Positions 19,101 to 27,132 of a stretch of 64,000 nt of DNA are shown in pieces (within the stretch, counting starts at the first letter, position 1; each line of letters starts with the position of its first letter). Location of the stretch: positions 333,277 to 397,276 of the forward strand of contig NCKB01000001.1 of the NCBI GenBank assembly GCA_002279065.1, in the 5' to 3' direction. Below the pieces are notes generated by a model that was not told where the DNA came from, did not search any database, and saw only the letters and a program-made list of their open reading frames with translations. The position numbers and the translations under genes are program-made. This DNA is from Lysobacterales bacterium 15-68-25 (GTDB taxonomy: Bacteria > Pseudomonadota > Gammaproteobacteria > Xanthomonadales > Rhodanobacteraceae).

Positions 19101-19424
19101 CAGGACGACGTGGTGGCCTACGGCACGCTGGGCGCGCGCGCGGGCACCCGTTTCGCCTTCCGCCACAGCGTGCTCGACGCGCACGTGCAGTTGGGCTGGC
19201 GCCACGGCTTCGGCCGCATGCGGCCGGATGCGGCGATGGCGTTCGGCGGCAGCTCGAGCTTCGTCGTCGATGGCGTGCCGATGGCGCGCGACGCGATGGT
19301 GCTGGACGCGGATCTGGCCCTGCCGCTGTCGCGCACGACCACGCTCACGTTCGCCTACGACGGCCTGCTCGGCCATCGCAGCGTGGATGGCGCTGTCCGC
19401 GGCGGGCTGGTCTGGCGGTTCTGA
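16140..19424 (+). CDS. Type V autotransporter with pepsin-like aspartic peptidase passenger
   Basis: A 1094-residue protein from a GTG start after a GGGGAGACAGGGG-type Shine-Dalgarno region. The signal peptide ends AHAWAQ-like near residue 24. The passenger (about 25-400) has two catalytic-type motifs: FDTGSDSFNI (Asp63) and LFDTGTPNIML (Asp288). A flap-like segment LYGDGTYGYL lies at 101-110, after the first Asp as in pepsin-family A1 enzymes. Two autotransporter-associated repeats (GSNTYTGATVV near 433, GDNTYTGATGV near 534) follow. The beta-barrel is residues 821-1094 and ends in Trp-Arg-Phe. It should be secreted through its own barrel; the peptidase assignment is from motifs only. It may share an ECF promoter with the upstream operon. 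Confidence 0.87.
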   Translation: MRKTAYRPLAMALAYAFASHAWAQTSDVPLDVIKQDYGNGQYGYRLGINVGVNGATPKEYLFDTGSDSFNIDVGMGALHGSSPDWFPSQPGASTGPLQFYLYGDGTYGYLQSSTTVSSMQFYDSSSGARVGNFDTAAGAPVAVNYAWVSSTATGDPVGSIGNVTLKIDTDFQQNLADGKAPEEGAFYGTFGAGDFGNGVPGMLTRSGYIVEANGGAGVPGTCGQGCLILGLTPALRAQFLSVVPWTGGAQGSFALSGAPSAAQFDTQFVYALSDGTHTSSAVLPTLFDTGTPNIMLIDNGVGLVDGETAAGHLNPYGDENPGITLTVTGAAHGALPTSIATGDDASGDYSNVVTLGPYGGFPSSAIYGISFFMHNAVMYDLANQSTGYTPFYVTDAPITAAFTATAAMGPLGLAGTISGSGAFTVAGGGVANLSGSNTYTGATVVERGGWLGLAGPGSIARSSGAQVDGALDLSRAFQATDLASLSGSGTVMLGGNLLTLTNASGDFAGQLVDGGLGGGAGGGLVVSSGRQRLSGDNTYTGATGVAARGELDLTGSLAGNVLNLGVLDNQGRIGGLVVNEGMLADAGDIGGGLASSGVVAGQGRVGADLLVTAGRIAPDGQGFVGAGDYRQAAGATLWLQPLAGQPASAAGIAVSGSATLDDGALLAAAPSAPGRFYQVGARYTVLSAGKGVQGQYALAGGGAVSAVLGVAAAYDAGHVFLDVLQQRSLTAIDGTANQRAVLGGVQTLAAASPVFTAVVNQATDAAVRGAADALSGDIHASLRGTLLDDSRFIRDAADERLVQVSGDDLAAGPATGTPGRHGFTAWGQVLGAWGHRAGDGNAAGAARSLGGAMVGGDLPLGEASRIGVMAGYTRTSMRVPARAGTDRSDDTHLGFYAGQQRGDWRLRGGLAVSWHRFDAARTVAFSGFSERLFAHGRATTSQAFAEVGRRVSWRGVALEPFARAAYVRLANPAFAERGGSSALAVRGQDDVVAYGTLGARAGTRFAFRHSVLDAHVQLGWRHGFGRMRPDAAMAFGGSSSFVVDGVPMARDAMVLDADLALPLSRTTTLTFAYDGLLGHRSVDGAVRGGLVWRF

Positions 19425-19431
19425 GGTCCTG

Positions 19432-19464
19432 GCCGTCCGGTCGTCTTTGCGACGACCGGACGGC
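19432..19464. terminator. Bidirectional hairpin between autotransporter and LtaS-like gene
   Basis: GCCGTCCGGTCGTC (19432-19445), loop TTTGC, then the exact 14-base complement (19451-19464). It lies between two convergent genes that stop at 19424 and 19470. The U tract is weak (TTCATTC). Confidence 0.75.
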
Positions 19465-19469
19465 TTCAT

Positions 19470-21359
19470 TCACTGCGTGGCACCGGTGCCATGCTCGGCC
19501 GATGCACGCACCGTCGGCGTGTCGGCAGCCGGAGAATTGGCGAGACGTTCCTGGAACAGCAGCGTGTCCAGCTTGCCGTTCAGCCGCAGCAGGGCGACGT
19601 CCGACATTTCGCGGTCGGTCTGCTGTACCTGGGCGCTTTCCGGCGGCGGCGGCGCATCGGGGGCACGGGTCAGTCCGGCCAGTTCCGGCCCGACCACCTG
19701 GGTGAGCGCGAAGTAGGTGTCGTGGATGCCGGCCGCCTGCAGCAGTCGGCCGGGAAGCATCCACGAGGCGGTATCCACGTGCTGCGGCGCCATCGCCTTG
19801 CGCGGATCGACCAGCAGCCAGGTGCCGGGTTCGCCCAGCATGTCGCCGCCGTCGACGAAACCCTTGGTCTGGAATACCCCGGTGAGCGCCGGCAGGTGGT
19901 CACCGTAGAACAGCAGCAGCGTCGGCCGGTCGCGCTTGGCCAGCGCAGCCGCCAGGCGACCCAGTTCCTGGTCGGCATGGCCGATGTGGTAGAGGTAATT
20001 CTGCAGTTCCAGCTTGTCCTTGCCGGTCACGCCCTCGGGTACCGGGATCGCGTCGCGCGCGGCCGGGTCGGCAGGGATCGTGTCGTAGGGGCCATGCGCC
20101 TCGATGCTGATGGCGAACAGGAATTGCGGCGGCCCGCTGTCCTTCAGTTGCGTCAGGATCTCGTCGGTCATGCCGCGGTCGGCCATGTACTGGCCGTCAT
20201 TGCTGGCGCTGGATGGGAACGCCGACTGCGAGACGAAACGGTCGAAGCCGATCGCCTGGAATGCGCTGGTGCGGTTCCAGAACGAAGGATCGTTGCCGTG
20301 GATCGCCACCGTTTCGTAGCCGTGCGCGCGCAGCGTGCGCACCAGGCTGGGCACCACCTTGGCATTGAGCTGCAGGTAAGGGAACTGCAGGTTGCGGAAG
20401 TAGCGCAGCGAGAGACCGGTGAGCACCTCGAATTCGGTGCGGATGGTGCCGCCCCCAAAGGTCGGCACGTGCAGCGCGCCGCTGATGCCGTGGCGGGCCA
20501 GGCGGTCCAGGTTGGGCGTCAGCTCCGAGTGCTGGTATCCATTGAGGATGCGCGGATCGAAGAACGACTCGCTCTGTACCACGACGATGTCCGGCTGCGC
20601 GCCGTCGATGCCCGATGCCTGGAGCTCCTGCCGCAGCGCCTCGTCGTTGCGTCCGATCAGCTCGCGTGCGGCGGCAGGATCGGCCTTGCGGTCGTGCTTG
20701 CCGTACTGCAGGTGATAGATCATCAGCGAGCTGACCAGGCCCGAGTGGGTCGCGGTCGAACTGGCCGACCAGGGTTCCAGCCACAGCATGCGCCCGTTGT
20801 AGAGCTTCGCCCAGGCGGGGCTGCCGGCCAGCAGCGTCGCCAGCAGGACGAGGGAGAGGGTGCCGGCCGCCAGCCGCCGCGAGCGCGGTCGTTTTGCCAG
20901 CATGGGAGGCTCGATACGCCAGAGCGTCACGACCAGGGCGACGGCGGCAAGGATGGCCAGGTACGGCCCCGGACTGTGCGGCAGGTAGGCGCCAAGGACG
21001 TGGGTACCGCCCTTGTCGAGTTGGCCGATCATGTGGAAGTCGGCTGGAATCAGCGGCGTGCCCAGGTTGGCGACCTTGAGTCCGTTCACCGCGTACACCA
21101 GTCCCTCGACGGCCAGCGCCAGTCCGAACGACAGCAGCGCGCGGCGGGTCAGCGCCAGCAGGGTGAGGGCCAGCAGCAGTCCGGGCAGGGCATTGGCGAG
21201 CACGTAGACCGGCTGGTCGAGCAGCCGACGCGGCACCACGCCGACACCGCCGTCGATCATGCCGGTGAGCAGGACGAACGCCAGCACGAGCACAGCCAGC
21301 ACCAGGGCTCTGCGCCAGGCAGGGCGCACGCGGTCCGGGCGATCGGGGGATGGGGTCAT
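19470..21359 (-). CDS. LtaS/OpgB-like membrane phosphoglycerol transferase (sulfatase fold)
   Basis: A 629-residue protein. About five N-terminal membrane helices (residues 15-190) precede a periplasmic alkaline-phosphatase-superfamily domain. The metal/catalytic motifs are visible: IVVVQSESFFD near 264, GGGTIRTEFEVLTGLS near 303 with the candidate threonine nucleophile, and LLLFYGDHLPALTG near 486. In Gram-negatives this family transfers phosphoglycerol to periplasmic glucans (OpgB) or modifies LPS-type glycans; the acceptor here is unknown. The ATG at 21359 begins just before the first helix. It is divergent from glnE. Confidence 0.88.
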   Translation of the reverse strand: MTPSPDRPDRVRPAWRRALVLAVLVLAFVLLTGMIDGGVGVVPRRLLDQPVYVLANALPGLLLALTLLALTRRALLSFGLALAVEGLVYAVNGLKVANLGTPLIPADFHMIGQLDKGGTHVLGAYLPHSPGPYLAILAAVALVVTLWRIEPPMLAKRPRSRRLAAGTLSLVLLATLLAGSPAWAKLYNGRMLWLEPWSASSTATHSGLVSSLMIYHLQYGKHDRKADPAAARELIGRNDEALRQELQASGIDGAQPDIVVVQSESFFDPRILNGYQHSELTPNLDRLARHGISGALHVPTFGGGTIRTEFEVLTGLSLRYFRNLQFPYLQLNAKVVPSLVRTLRAHGYETVAIHGNDPSFWNRTSAFQAIGFDRFVSQSAFPSSASNDGQYMADRGMTDEILTQLKDSGPPQFLFAISIEAHGPYDTIPADPAARDAIPVPEGVTGKDKLELQNYLYHIGHADQELGRLAAALAKRDRPTLLLFYGDHLPALTGVFQTKGFVDGGDMLGEPGTWLLVDPRKAMAPQHVDTASWMLPGRLLQAAGIHDTYFALTQVVGPELAGLTRAPDAPPPPESAQVQQTDREMSDVALLRLNGKLDTLLFQERLANSPAADTPTVRASAEHGTGATQ

Positions 21360-21488
21360 GGCTGTCCGTAAGATGTCACGATTTCGACGCGCGAATGTAA
21401 CTCTGCCCAGATGAACCGCCGGCATGGGGGCGGGTGGTTGGCTCAGGCCGCTCCGGCCCCCTGTCGGTTGCTGCGGCACAATGCGTGC

Positions 21489-24335
21489 ATGAATGCCCCC
21501 GAATCCACCGCGCTGCAGGCGCTGATCGACGACCGTTACGCCCAACTGGTGGCGGCCTGCCGCGCCGCGGGCGTGGCGGTGCAGGACGATGCCGGCGTCG
21601 CCGAGCGCATCCGCCGCACCCTACTGGCCAGCGATTTCGCCTTCGAGGTCTGGCGCAGCCAGCCGCAGCTGCTCTCCCCGGCGGGACTCGAGCGGTTGCG
21701 CTCGTCATCCGATGCCGCTTCGCGGGTCGAGGCATTGCGCCTGCCGGCGGACGAGGGCGAGACGCTGTCGTTGCTGCGCCGGTTCCGGCGGGCCGAGTCG
21801 CTGCGGCTGGTGTTCCGCGACGTCAACGACCTGGACGACGTGCCGACCACGCTGGCTGAGACCAGCGTCCTGTACGAGGTATTGCTGGATCGCGCACTGA
21901 CCTGGTCCGAGCAGATGCTCGCCGGCCGCTACGGCCAGCCGCGCGCCGCAGATGGCAGCCTGCAGCGGCTGGTGGTGGTCGGCTTCGGCAAGCTCGGCGG
22001 CAGCGAGCTGAATTTCTCGTCCGACATCGACCTGGTGATGGCCTATCCGCAGGGAGGCCAGAGCGACGGCAGCCGCAGTCTGGACAACAGCGAGTACTTC
22101 GTGCGGCTGGTGCGACAGGTGGTGCGGCTGCTGAACGAGCCCACGGTCGATGGCATCTGCGCGCGGGTCGACCTGCGCCTGCGCCCGTTCGGCACGGCCG
22201 GACGGCTCGCGCTGCCGTTCGCCGCGATGGAGCAGTACTACCAGAGCGAAGGTCGCGACTGGGAGCGTTATGCCTGGATCAAGGCGCGTACGGTGGCCGG
22301 CGACCGCGTGGCGGGCAAGCAGCTGCAGGAGTTGCTGCGCCCGTTCGTCTATCGCAAATACCTCGACTACACCGCGTTCGCCGGCCTGCGCGAGATGAAG
22401 GCGCTGATCGACGCCGAAGTCGCCCGCAAGGACCTGGCCGACAACCTCAAGCTCGGTCCGGGTGGCATCCGCGAGATCGAGTTCATCGTGCAGCTCACCC
22501 AGCTGATCCGCGGTGGACGCGAGCCTTCCTTGCGCGTGCGTGGCCTGCTGCCGGCGCTGACCGCCTGCGAGGCGCGCGGACACATTCCCGCCGCACGTGC
22601 CCGTGCGCTGCGCGAGGCCTACCTGTGCCTGCGCCGGGTGGAGAACCGGGTGCAGATGCTGCGCGACGCGCAGACCCACGACATCCCCGAGGACGCGCTC
22701 AGCCGCGAGCGGATCGCACGCGGCCTGGGGCACGACGACTGGCCGTCGCTCGCGGCCGAGCTAGCGAAGCACCGCGCGGTGGTCAGCGAAGAGTTCGCCG
22801 CCGTGCTGATGCCGCAGGGCGGTCGCGCGGCCAGCGCCCCGGTCGCCGACACGGCGCTCTGGCACGACGCCTGCGCCGGCACGCTGGAACCATCTGCGAT
22901 GGAGGCCTCGGGCTTCGTGCCCGGCGATGCCGTGGCCGAGGCGTTGGTGAAACTGCCCCAGGGCTCCAATGTGCGCGCGATGTCGCCCGGTTCGCGCGAG
23001 CGGCTGGACCGCGTGATGCCGCAACTGCTGATCGCCGCGCGGCTGACCGCGGCGCCGGTGGCCTGCCTGCTGCGGCTCGTGCAACTGGTGCAGGCGGTGG
23101 CGCGGCGCTCGTCCTATCTTGCCCTGCTGGAGGAGCAGCCGGCAGCACGACGCCGGCTGGCGCGGCTGTTCGCCGATCGCGCCTTCCTCGCCGAGCGGGT
23201 CATCGCGCAGCCCCTGCTGCTCGACGACGTGCTCGATCCGCGTATCGACCAGTTGCCGCTCAAGCGCGCCGACATCAGTGCGGAGATCACCCGCGTGCTG
23301 GCCACGCTCGACGAGCGCGAGGCCGAGGCGGAGCTGGAGCGCATCAACGAGTTCAAGGCCAGCGTGGCGTTCCGCCTGGGACTGGCCTTCAGCGACGGCC
23401 GGGCCGACGCGGTGTCCACCGCGCGACGACTGGCGGCGCTGGCCGAGTCGGTGGTGGTGGCAGTGACCGCATTGGCCGAGCGCGAACTGGCTGCGCAGCA
23501 CGGCCGCCTGCCGGGCGAGGGGTCCGGTTTCGCGGTGCTGGGTTACGGCAGCCTCGGCGGCGAGGAGCTGGGCTTCGCTTCCGACCTGGATCTGGTATTC
23601 GTCTACGACGGCCGCCGCGCGCAGGCGATGAGCGATGGTGCCCGCCCGCTGGAGGGCTCGCGCTGGTACCAGCGGCTGGCGCAGCGGGTGATGAACTGGC
23701 TCACCGTGATGACCCGTGCCGGCCGCCTGTACGAGGTCGACACCCGGCTGCGCCCGGACGGCTCGAAGGGCCTGCTGGTGTCCAGCTTCGATGCCTTCGC
23801 GGCCTACCAGCGCGGTCGCGCCTGGACCTGGGAGCATCAGGCCCTGCTGCGTGCGCGGCCGGTGGCGGGCGATCCCGCCCTGCATGCGGAGCTGGCCGCA
23901 CTGCGGCGGGAAATCCTGGCGATCGCGCGCGACGTGGACGCAGTGTACGACGAGGTCTCGAGCATGCGCCGGCGCTGGCGTGCCGAGCGCGACCGTTCCG
24001 ACGCTGCGCGCTTCGATCTCAAACAGGGCCCGGGTGGCCTGCTCGACATCGAGTTTGCCCTGCAGGGGCTGGTGCTGGCCCACGCCGTGCGCCATCCGAC
24101 CCTGCTCGACATGACCAGCAACGCGGCGCTGATCGATGCTTGTCGCGAGGCCGCGCTGCTCGATGCCGGCCAGGCCGAGGTCTTCCTGCATGCCCACGCC
24201 GAACTGCTGCAGCGTGCGCTGACCTGCACGCTGGACCTGCGCTCGCGCATCGGCGAGCGCGAACCGGAGTTGATGCAGCTGGCCGCCACCGTGCAGGCGG
24301 TGACCCGCGCGCTGGGTTTCGCCTTCGACGCCTAG
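21489..24335 (+). CDS. glnE: Bifunctional glutamine synthetase adenylyltransferase/adenylyl-removing enzyme
   Basis: A 948-residue enzyme that adenylylates and de-adenylylates glutamine synthetase in response to PII, matching E. coli GlnE in length (946). Two nucleotidyltransferase domains are visible. The N-terminal removing domain has GFGKLGGSELNFSSDIDL near residue 165. The C-terminal adenylylating domain has GYGSLGGEELGFASDLDLVF near 685. KLGPGGIREIEF and KQGPGGLLDIEF are the paired conserved motifs. The ATG at 21489 was preferred to an upstream frame extension. Its stop overlaps that of the convergent ELM1-like gene by three bases. Confidence 0.97.
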   Translation: MNAPESTALQALIDDRYAQLVAACRAAGVAVQDDAGVAERIRRTLLASDFAFEVWRSQPQLLSPAGLERLRSSSDAASRVEALRLPADEGETLSLLRRFRRAESLRLVFRDVNDLDDVPTTLAETSVLYEVLLDRALTWSEQMLAGRYGQPRAADGSLQRLVVVGFGKLGGSELNFSSDIDLVMAYPQGGQSDGSRSLDNSEYFVRLVRQVVRLLNEPTVDGICARVDLRLRPFGTAGRLALPFAAMEQYYQSEGRDWERYAWIKARTVAGDRVAGKQLQELLRPFVYRKYLDYTAFAGLREMKALIDAEVARKDLADNLKLGPGGIREIEFIVQLTQLIRGGREPSLRVRGLLPALTACEARGHIPAARARALREAYLCLRRVENRVQMLRDAQTHDIPEDALSRERIARGLGHDDWPSLAAELAKHRAVVSEEFAAVLMPQGGRAASAPVADTALWHDACAGTLEPSAMEASGFVPGDAVAEALVKLPQGSNVRAMSPGSRERLDRVMPQLLIAARLTAAPVACLLRLVQLVQAVARRSSYLALLEEQPAARRRLARLFADRAFLAERVIAQPLLLDDVLDPRIDQLPLKRADISAEITRVLATLDEREAEAELERINEFKASVAFRLGLAFSDGRADAVSTARRLAALAESVVVAVTALAERELAAQHGRLPGEGSGFAVLGYGSLGGEELGFASDLDLVFVYDGRRAQAMSDGARPLEGSRWYQRLAQRVMNWLTVMTRAGRLYEVDTRLRPDGSKGLLVSSFDAFAAYQRGRAWTWEHQALLRARPVAGDPALHAELAALRREILAIARDVDAVYDEVSSMRRRWRAERDRSDAARFDLKQGPGGLLDIEFALQGLVLAHAVRHPTLLDMTSNAALIDACREAALLDAGQAEVFLHAHAELLQRALTCTLDLRSRIGEREPELMQLAATVQAVTRALGFAFDA

Positions 24336-25306
24336 GAAACGTCGGTGCCCGGGTGCCTGGCGCGGACAGCCTCGCGCAGCGTGGCGGCGAGCGCGGCAGT
24401 CTCGCGCAGCGGCCCGACCGCGGGGTGGTGGTTACCCAGCCAGCCACCCTCGCGCAGGGCCTGGTGGAAGCGCGCGATGCGTGGCGGCAGCGGGGCAAGC
24501 ACCAGGGTCTCGACCGGGCAGCCCACCGCGCAGGCCTCGCTCAGCATGTTGACCGAGTCCGGCGTCACCAGCAGCCGGTCCGACCAGCCCAGCACGCCGG
24601 GATAGGGATTGGTGCCGTCCGGCGGTCCACGCCAGAGCAGACCCGGCAGGTCGTGCAGGGCATCGCCGATGGTGTCGACAACGAGCCGCGGGGTTCGTCG
24701 CGAGGCAATCACCAGGGCGCTGCCGCCGTCCTCCGCGACGCGTCGGCGTACCGTGTCGGCCAGCGTGCGGGCGTAGCCGGCGTCGAGCGCGATACCGCGC
24801 CGCGGACCTCCGAGCAGCACGCCGAGCCGGGGGCCGGGCAGCTCGCCGAGTGCGGGAAACGCTTCGCGCGCATCGGCCAGCCACGCATCGTCGACCGGAT
24901 TCAGCGAGCCGACCGGATTCAGCACGTTGGCACCGGTGAGGCCGTCGTGTCGTGGCGCGATGACCTGGTCCCATTCGGACGGATCGATGCGCGGATCGAG
25001 GATCTGCACGGTGAAGCAGTCGCCGCCGGAGAGCCTGCGCAGCATCCGCGTGAACAGCGCGGCGGCGCGCCCGCAACCGATCGCGACCACCGGCCACGGC
25101 GGCGCAAACAGCTCACGCTGCGCAGCGGGCAGGGCGATGCGTCCGCCGGCCAGCATGCGCGGCGCGAACCATGACCATGGCGCGCGCGGCTCCAGCACCA
25201 GGTGGCGGACCGGAAGTTCCAGCCGTTCGGCCAGCGCCAGCGCCTGCCGCTGGTTGCCCGCGGCGGCATCGGTGATCGCCCAACACTCGCCCGCGGCCCT
25301 CAACAT
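24332..25306 (-). CDS. ELM1-family (DUF1022) protein
   Basis: A 324-residue protein. [22 protein letters not shown] at the N-terminus and [21 protein letters not shown] near the C-terminus are hallmarks of the family named after plant mitochondrial fission factor ELM1. The C-terminal half resembles a GT-B glycosyltransferase donor domain ([17 protein letters not shown]). The bacterial function is not established; a link to envelope polysaccharide is plausible given the nearby LPS genes. It is divergent from the RutE-like gene across 138 bases. Confidence 0.85.
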   Translation of the reverse strand: MLRAAGECWAITDAAAGNQRQALALAERLELPVRHLVLEPRAPWSWFAPRMLAGGRIALPAAQRELFAPPWPVVAIGCGRAAALFTRMLRRLSGGDCFTVQILDPRIDPSEWDQVIAPRHDGLTGANVLNPVGSLNPVDDAWLADAREAFPALGELPGPRLGVLLGGPRRGIALDAGYARTLADTVRRRVAEDGGSALVIASRRTPRLVVDTIGDALHDLPGLLWRGPPDGTNPYPGVLGWSDRLLVTPDSVNMLSEACAVGCPVETLVLAPLPPRIARFHQALREGGWLGNHHPAVGPLRETAALAATLREAVRARHPGTDVS

Positions 25307-25444
25307 GGGCGTGGCGTCGCTGCCATTGTTTCCGGATCGAGCACAGTTCGTTCCACGCGGCGGGGTCCTGTGGGCTGCGCCGCCCACGTAAACTGGCGAC
25401 TTCCTGCGCCAGCATCGGCGCGTCACGCCGGAACAAGAATACCC

Positions 25445-26038
25445 ATGAGCGAGATGCTTTCCGATACCGCCCTCGACCAGCTCTTCCGCAACGCCCGCAC
25501 GTTCAACGCATGGCTGGACCGCGAGGTCACCGACGCGCAGCTGCACCAGCTGTACGACCTGCTGAAGTTCGGCCCGACCAGCGCGAACAGCTCGCCGATG
25601 CGCCTGGTGTTCGTGAAGTCGGCCGAGGCCAAGGCCAAGCTGTCGCCGTTCCTGTCCGAGGGCAACCGCGCCAAGACCATGGCCGCTCCGGTCACTGCGA
25701 TCGTCGCCAACGACCACGCCTTCCACGAGAAGCTGCCGCAACTGTTCCCGCATACCGACGCGAAGAGCTGGTTCGAGGGCAACCAGCCGCTGATCGACAC
25801 CACCGCGTTCCGCAACGCCACGTTGCAGGGTGCCTACCTGATCCTGGCCGCTCGTGCGGTGGGGCTGGACTGCGGCCCGATGTCCGGCTTCGACAACGCC
25901 GGGGTGGATGCGGCGTTCTTCGCCGGCACCGCGATCAAGTCCAACTTCCTGGTCAATCTCGGTTATGGCGACGCCAGCCGCGACCTGTTCCCGCGCAGCC
26001 CGCGCCTGTCGTTCGACGAGGCGTGCACGATCGCCTGA
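25445..26038 (+). CDS. RutE/HadB-like nitroreductase (malonic semialdehyde reductase family)
   Basis: A 197-residue flavin enzyme of the nitroreductase superfamily. [40 protein letters not shown] and the C-terminal [12 protein letters not shown] match the RutE subgroup in length (196 aa) and order. E. coli RutE reduces toxic malonic semialdehyde to 3-hydroxypropionate during pyrimidine breakdown. No other rut genes are nearby, so the substrate here is uncertain. The ATG at 25445 starts at the family N-terminus. Confidence 0.9.
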   Translation: MSEMLSDTALDQLFRNARTFNAWLDREVTDAQLHQLYDLLKFGPTSANSSPMRLVFVKSAEAKAKLSPFLSEGNRAKTMAAPVTAIVANDHAFHEKLPQLFPHTDAKSWFEGNQPLIDTTAFRNATLQGAYLILAARAVGLDCGPMSGFDNAGVDAAFFAGTAIKSNFLVNLGYGDASRDLFPRSPRLSFDEACTIA

Positions 26039-26098
26039 GCGACCCTTTTCCACCACCCCATCGGCGCCTCGCCGATCCACCAGCACAGGAGTTCACCC

Positions 26099-26683
26099 AT
26101 GCGCGCGATGAAGATCCTCGTTTTTGCCGGCCTGTTCGGCGCCACCCTGGCCGCCCAGGCAGCTCCGGTCACCTACAAGCTGGACCCGAACCACACCATG
26201 GTGCTGTTCAGCTGGAACCATTTCGGTTTCTCCAACCCGACCGCCGACCTCGGCATCGCCCAGGGCACCCTGGTGTTCGATGCAGCCGACCCGGCCAGGT
26301 CGAGCGTGGACGTGACGATGCCGCTGTCCAAGCTCGACACCCACGTCGGTGCGCTGGACGAGCACTTGAAGAAGCCGGACTTCTTCAATGCCGACAAATA
26401 CCCGGTTGTGACCTTCAAGAGCACCAAGGTCGAACCGCTTGGCGGTGACAAGTTCAAGGTCACCGGCGACCTCACCGTGCACGGCGTGACCAGGCCGGTG
26501 GTGCTGGACGCCACGCTCAACAACGCCGGTATGCACCCGATGCTGAAGGTGCCGGCGATCGGCTTCGACGCCACGGCGACGATCAAGCGCTCGGATTTCG
26601 GCGTGGGTGCCTACGTGCCGGCGGTCAGCGACGAGATCCAGATCCGCATCACCACCGAGGCCGACGCCGCCAAGGCCAAGTAA
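26099..26683 (+). CDS. YceI-family periplasmic lipid-binding protein
   Basis: A 194-residue secreted protein. The signal peptide (MKILVFAGLFGATLAAQA) is followed by an eight-stranded lipocalin-like YceI domain. APVTYKLDPNHTMVLFSWNHFGFS opens the domain, and the FDATATIKRSDFGVGAYVPAVSDE segment is diagnostic. YceI proteins bind isoprenoid or amphiphilic molecules and are often induced by stress. An ATG at 26108 is an equally good start. It lies 60 bases after the RutE-like gene and is followed by its own terminator. Confidence 0.93.
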   Translation: MRAMKILVFAGLFGATLAAQAAPVTYKLDPNHTMVLFSWNHFGFSNPTADLGIAQGTLVFDAADPARSSVDVTMPLSKLDTHVGALDEHLKKPDFFNADKYPVVTFKSTKVEPLGGDKFKVTGDLTVHGVTRPVVLDATLNNAGMHPMLKVPAIGFDATATIKRSDFGVGAYVPAVSDEIQIRITTEADAAKAK

Positions 26684-26707
26684 GTCCCGGTCCAGGAAGC
26701 GATCCGA

Positions 26708-26736
26708 GGCCGCGCCGGCGACGGTGCGGCCTTTTT
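26708..26736 (+). terminator. Intrinsic terminator after yceI-like gene
   Basis: GGCCGCGCC (26708-26716), six-base loop, GGTGCGGCC (26723-26731), then TTTTT. The stem is nine pairs with one G-U pair. Confidence 0.85.
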
Positions 26737-26850
26737 CCTGGGCGTTTCTCCAGGGGGCGGTTTTGCCGTCCGGACCCGCTGCGCTGGCGGCTGTCCGGCC
26801 GGACTGGCTGCTATGATCACCGGCTGAGTTCGAACCCTCCGGAGTTCCCC

Positions 26851-27057
26851 ATGTCGACCACCCCCAGCGCGGTGACGCCGATCCCGGCGAATGCCCAAAA
26901 TCGTTACGAAGTGACGCTGAGCGACCTTCCGCTGTCCTGTCCGATGCCCGGAATGGCGCTCTGGAACTCCCATCCGAAGGTCTATCTGCCGATCGTCGAT
27001 GATGGTGGCGAGTCCACCTGTCCTTACTGCGGCGCGCATTACGTCCTGCGCGGCTGA
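26851..27057 (+). CDS. Small zinc-finger (CHCC-type) protein
   Basis: A 68-residue protein with Cys30, His41, Cys57 and Cys60 (SCPMPG...SHPKVYLP...CPYCGAHY). This is the CHCC zinc-finger pattern also found in the mitochondrial complex I subunit NDUFS6. Bacterial members are small, conserved and of unknown role, and often sit near LPS or glycosyltransferase genes, as here. It precedes the LPS-core glycosyltransferase gene by 75 bases. Confidence 0.88.
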   Translation: MSTTPSAVTPIPANAQNRYEVTLSDLPLSCPMPGMALWNSHPKVYLPIVDDGGESTCPYCGAHYVLRG

Positions 27058-27132
27058 TCGCCGGGCCGGAAACTTCCGTCGGAACCCGGGTTTAGGCACG
27101 ATCGCTGCTTGCCTGAAGGGATGAAGGCCTTG

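Noticed and set aside
19491..21371. 626-codon plus-strand frame
   Set aside because: It is the complement frame of the LtaS-like gene, which has all catalytic motifs on the minus strand.
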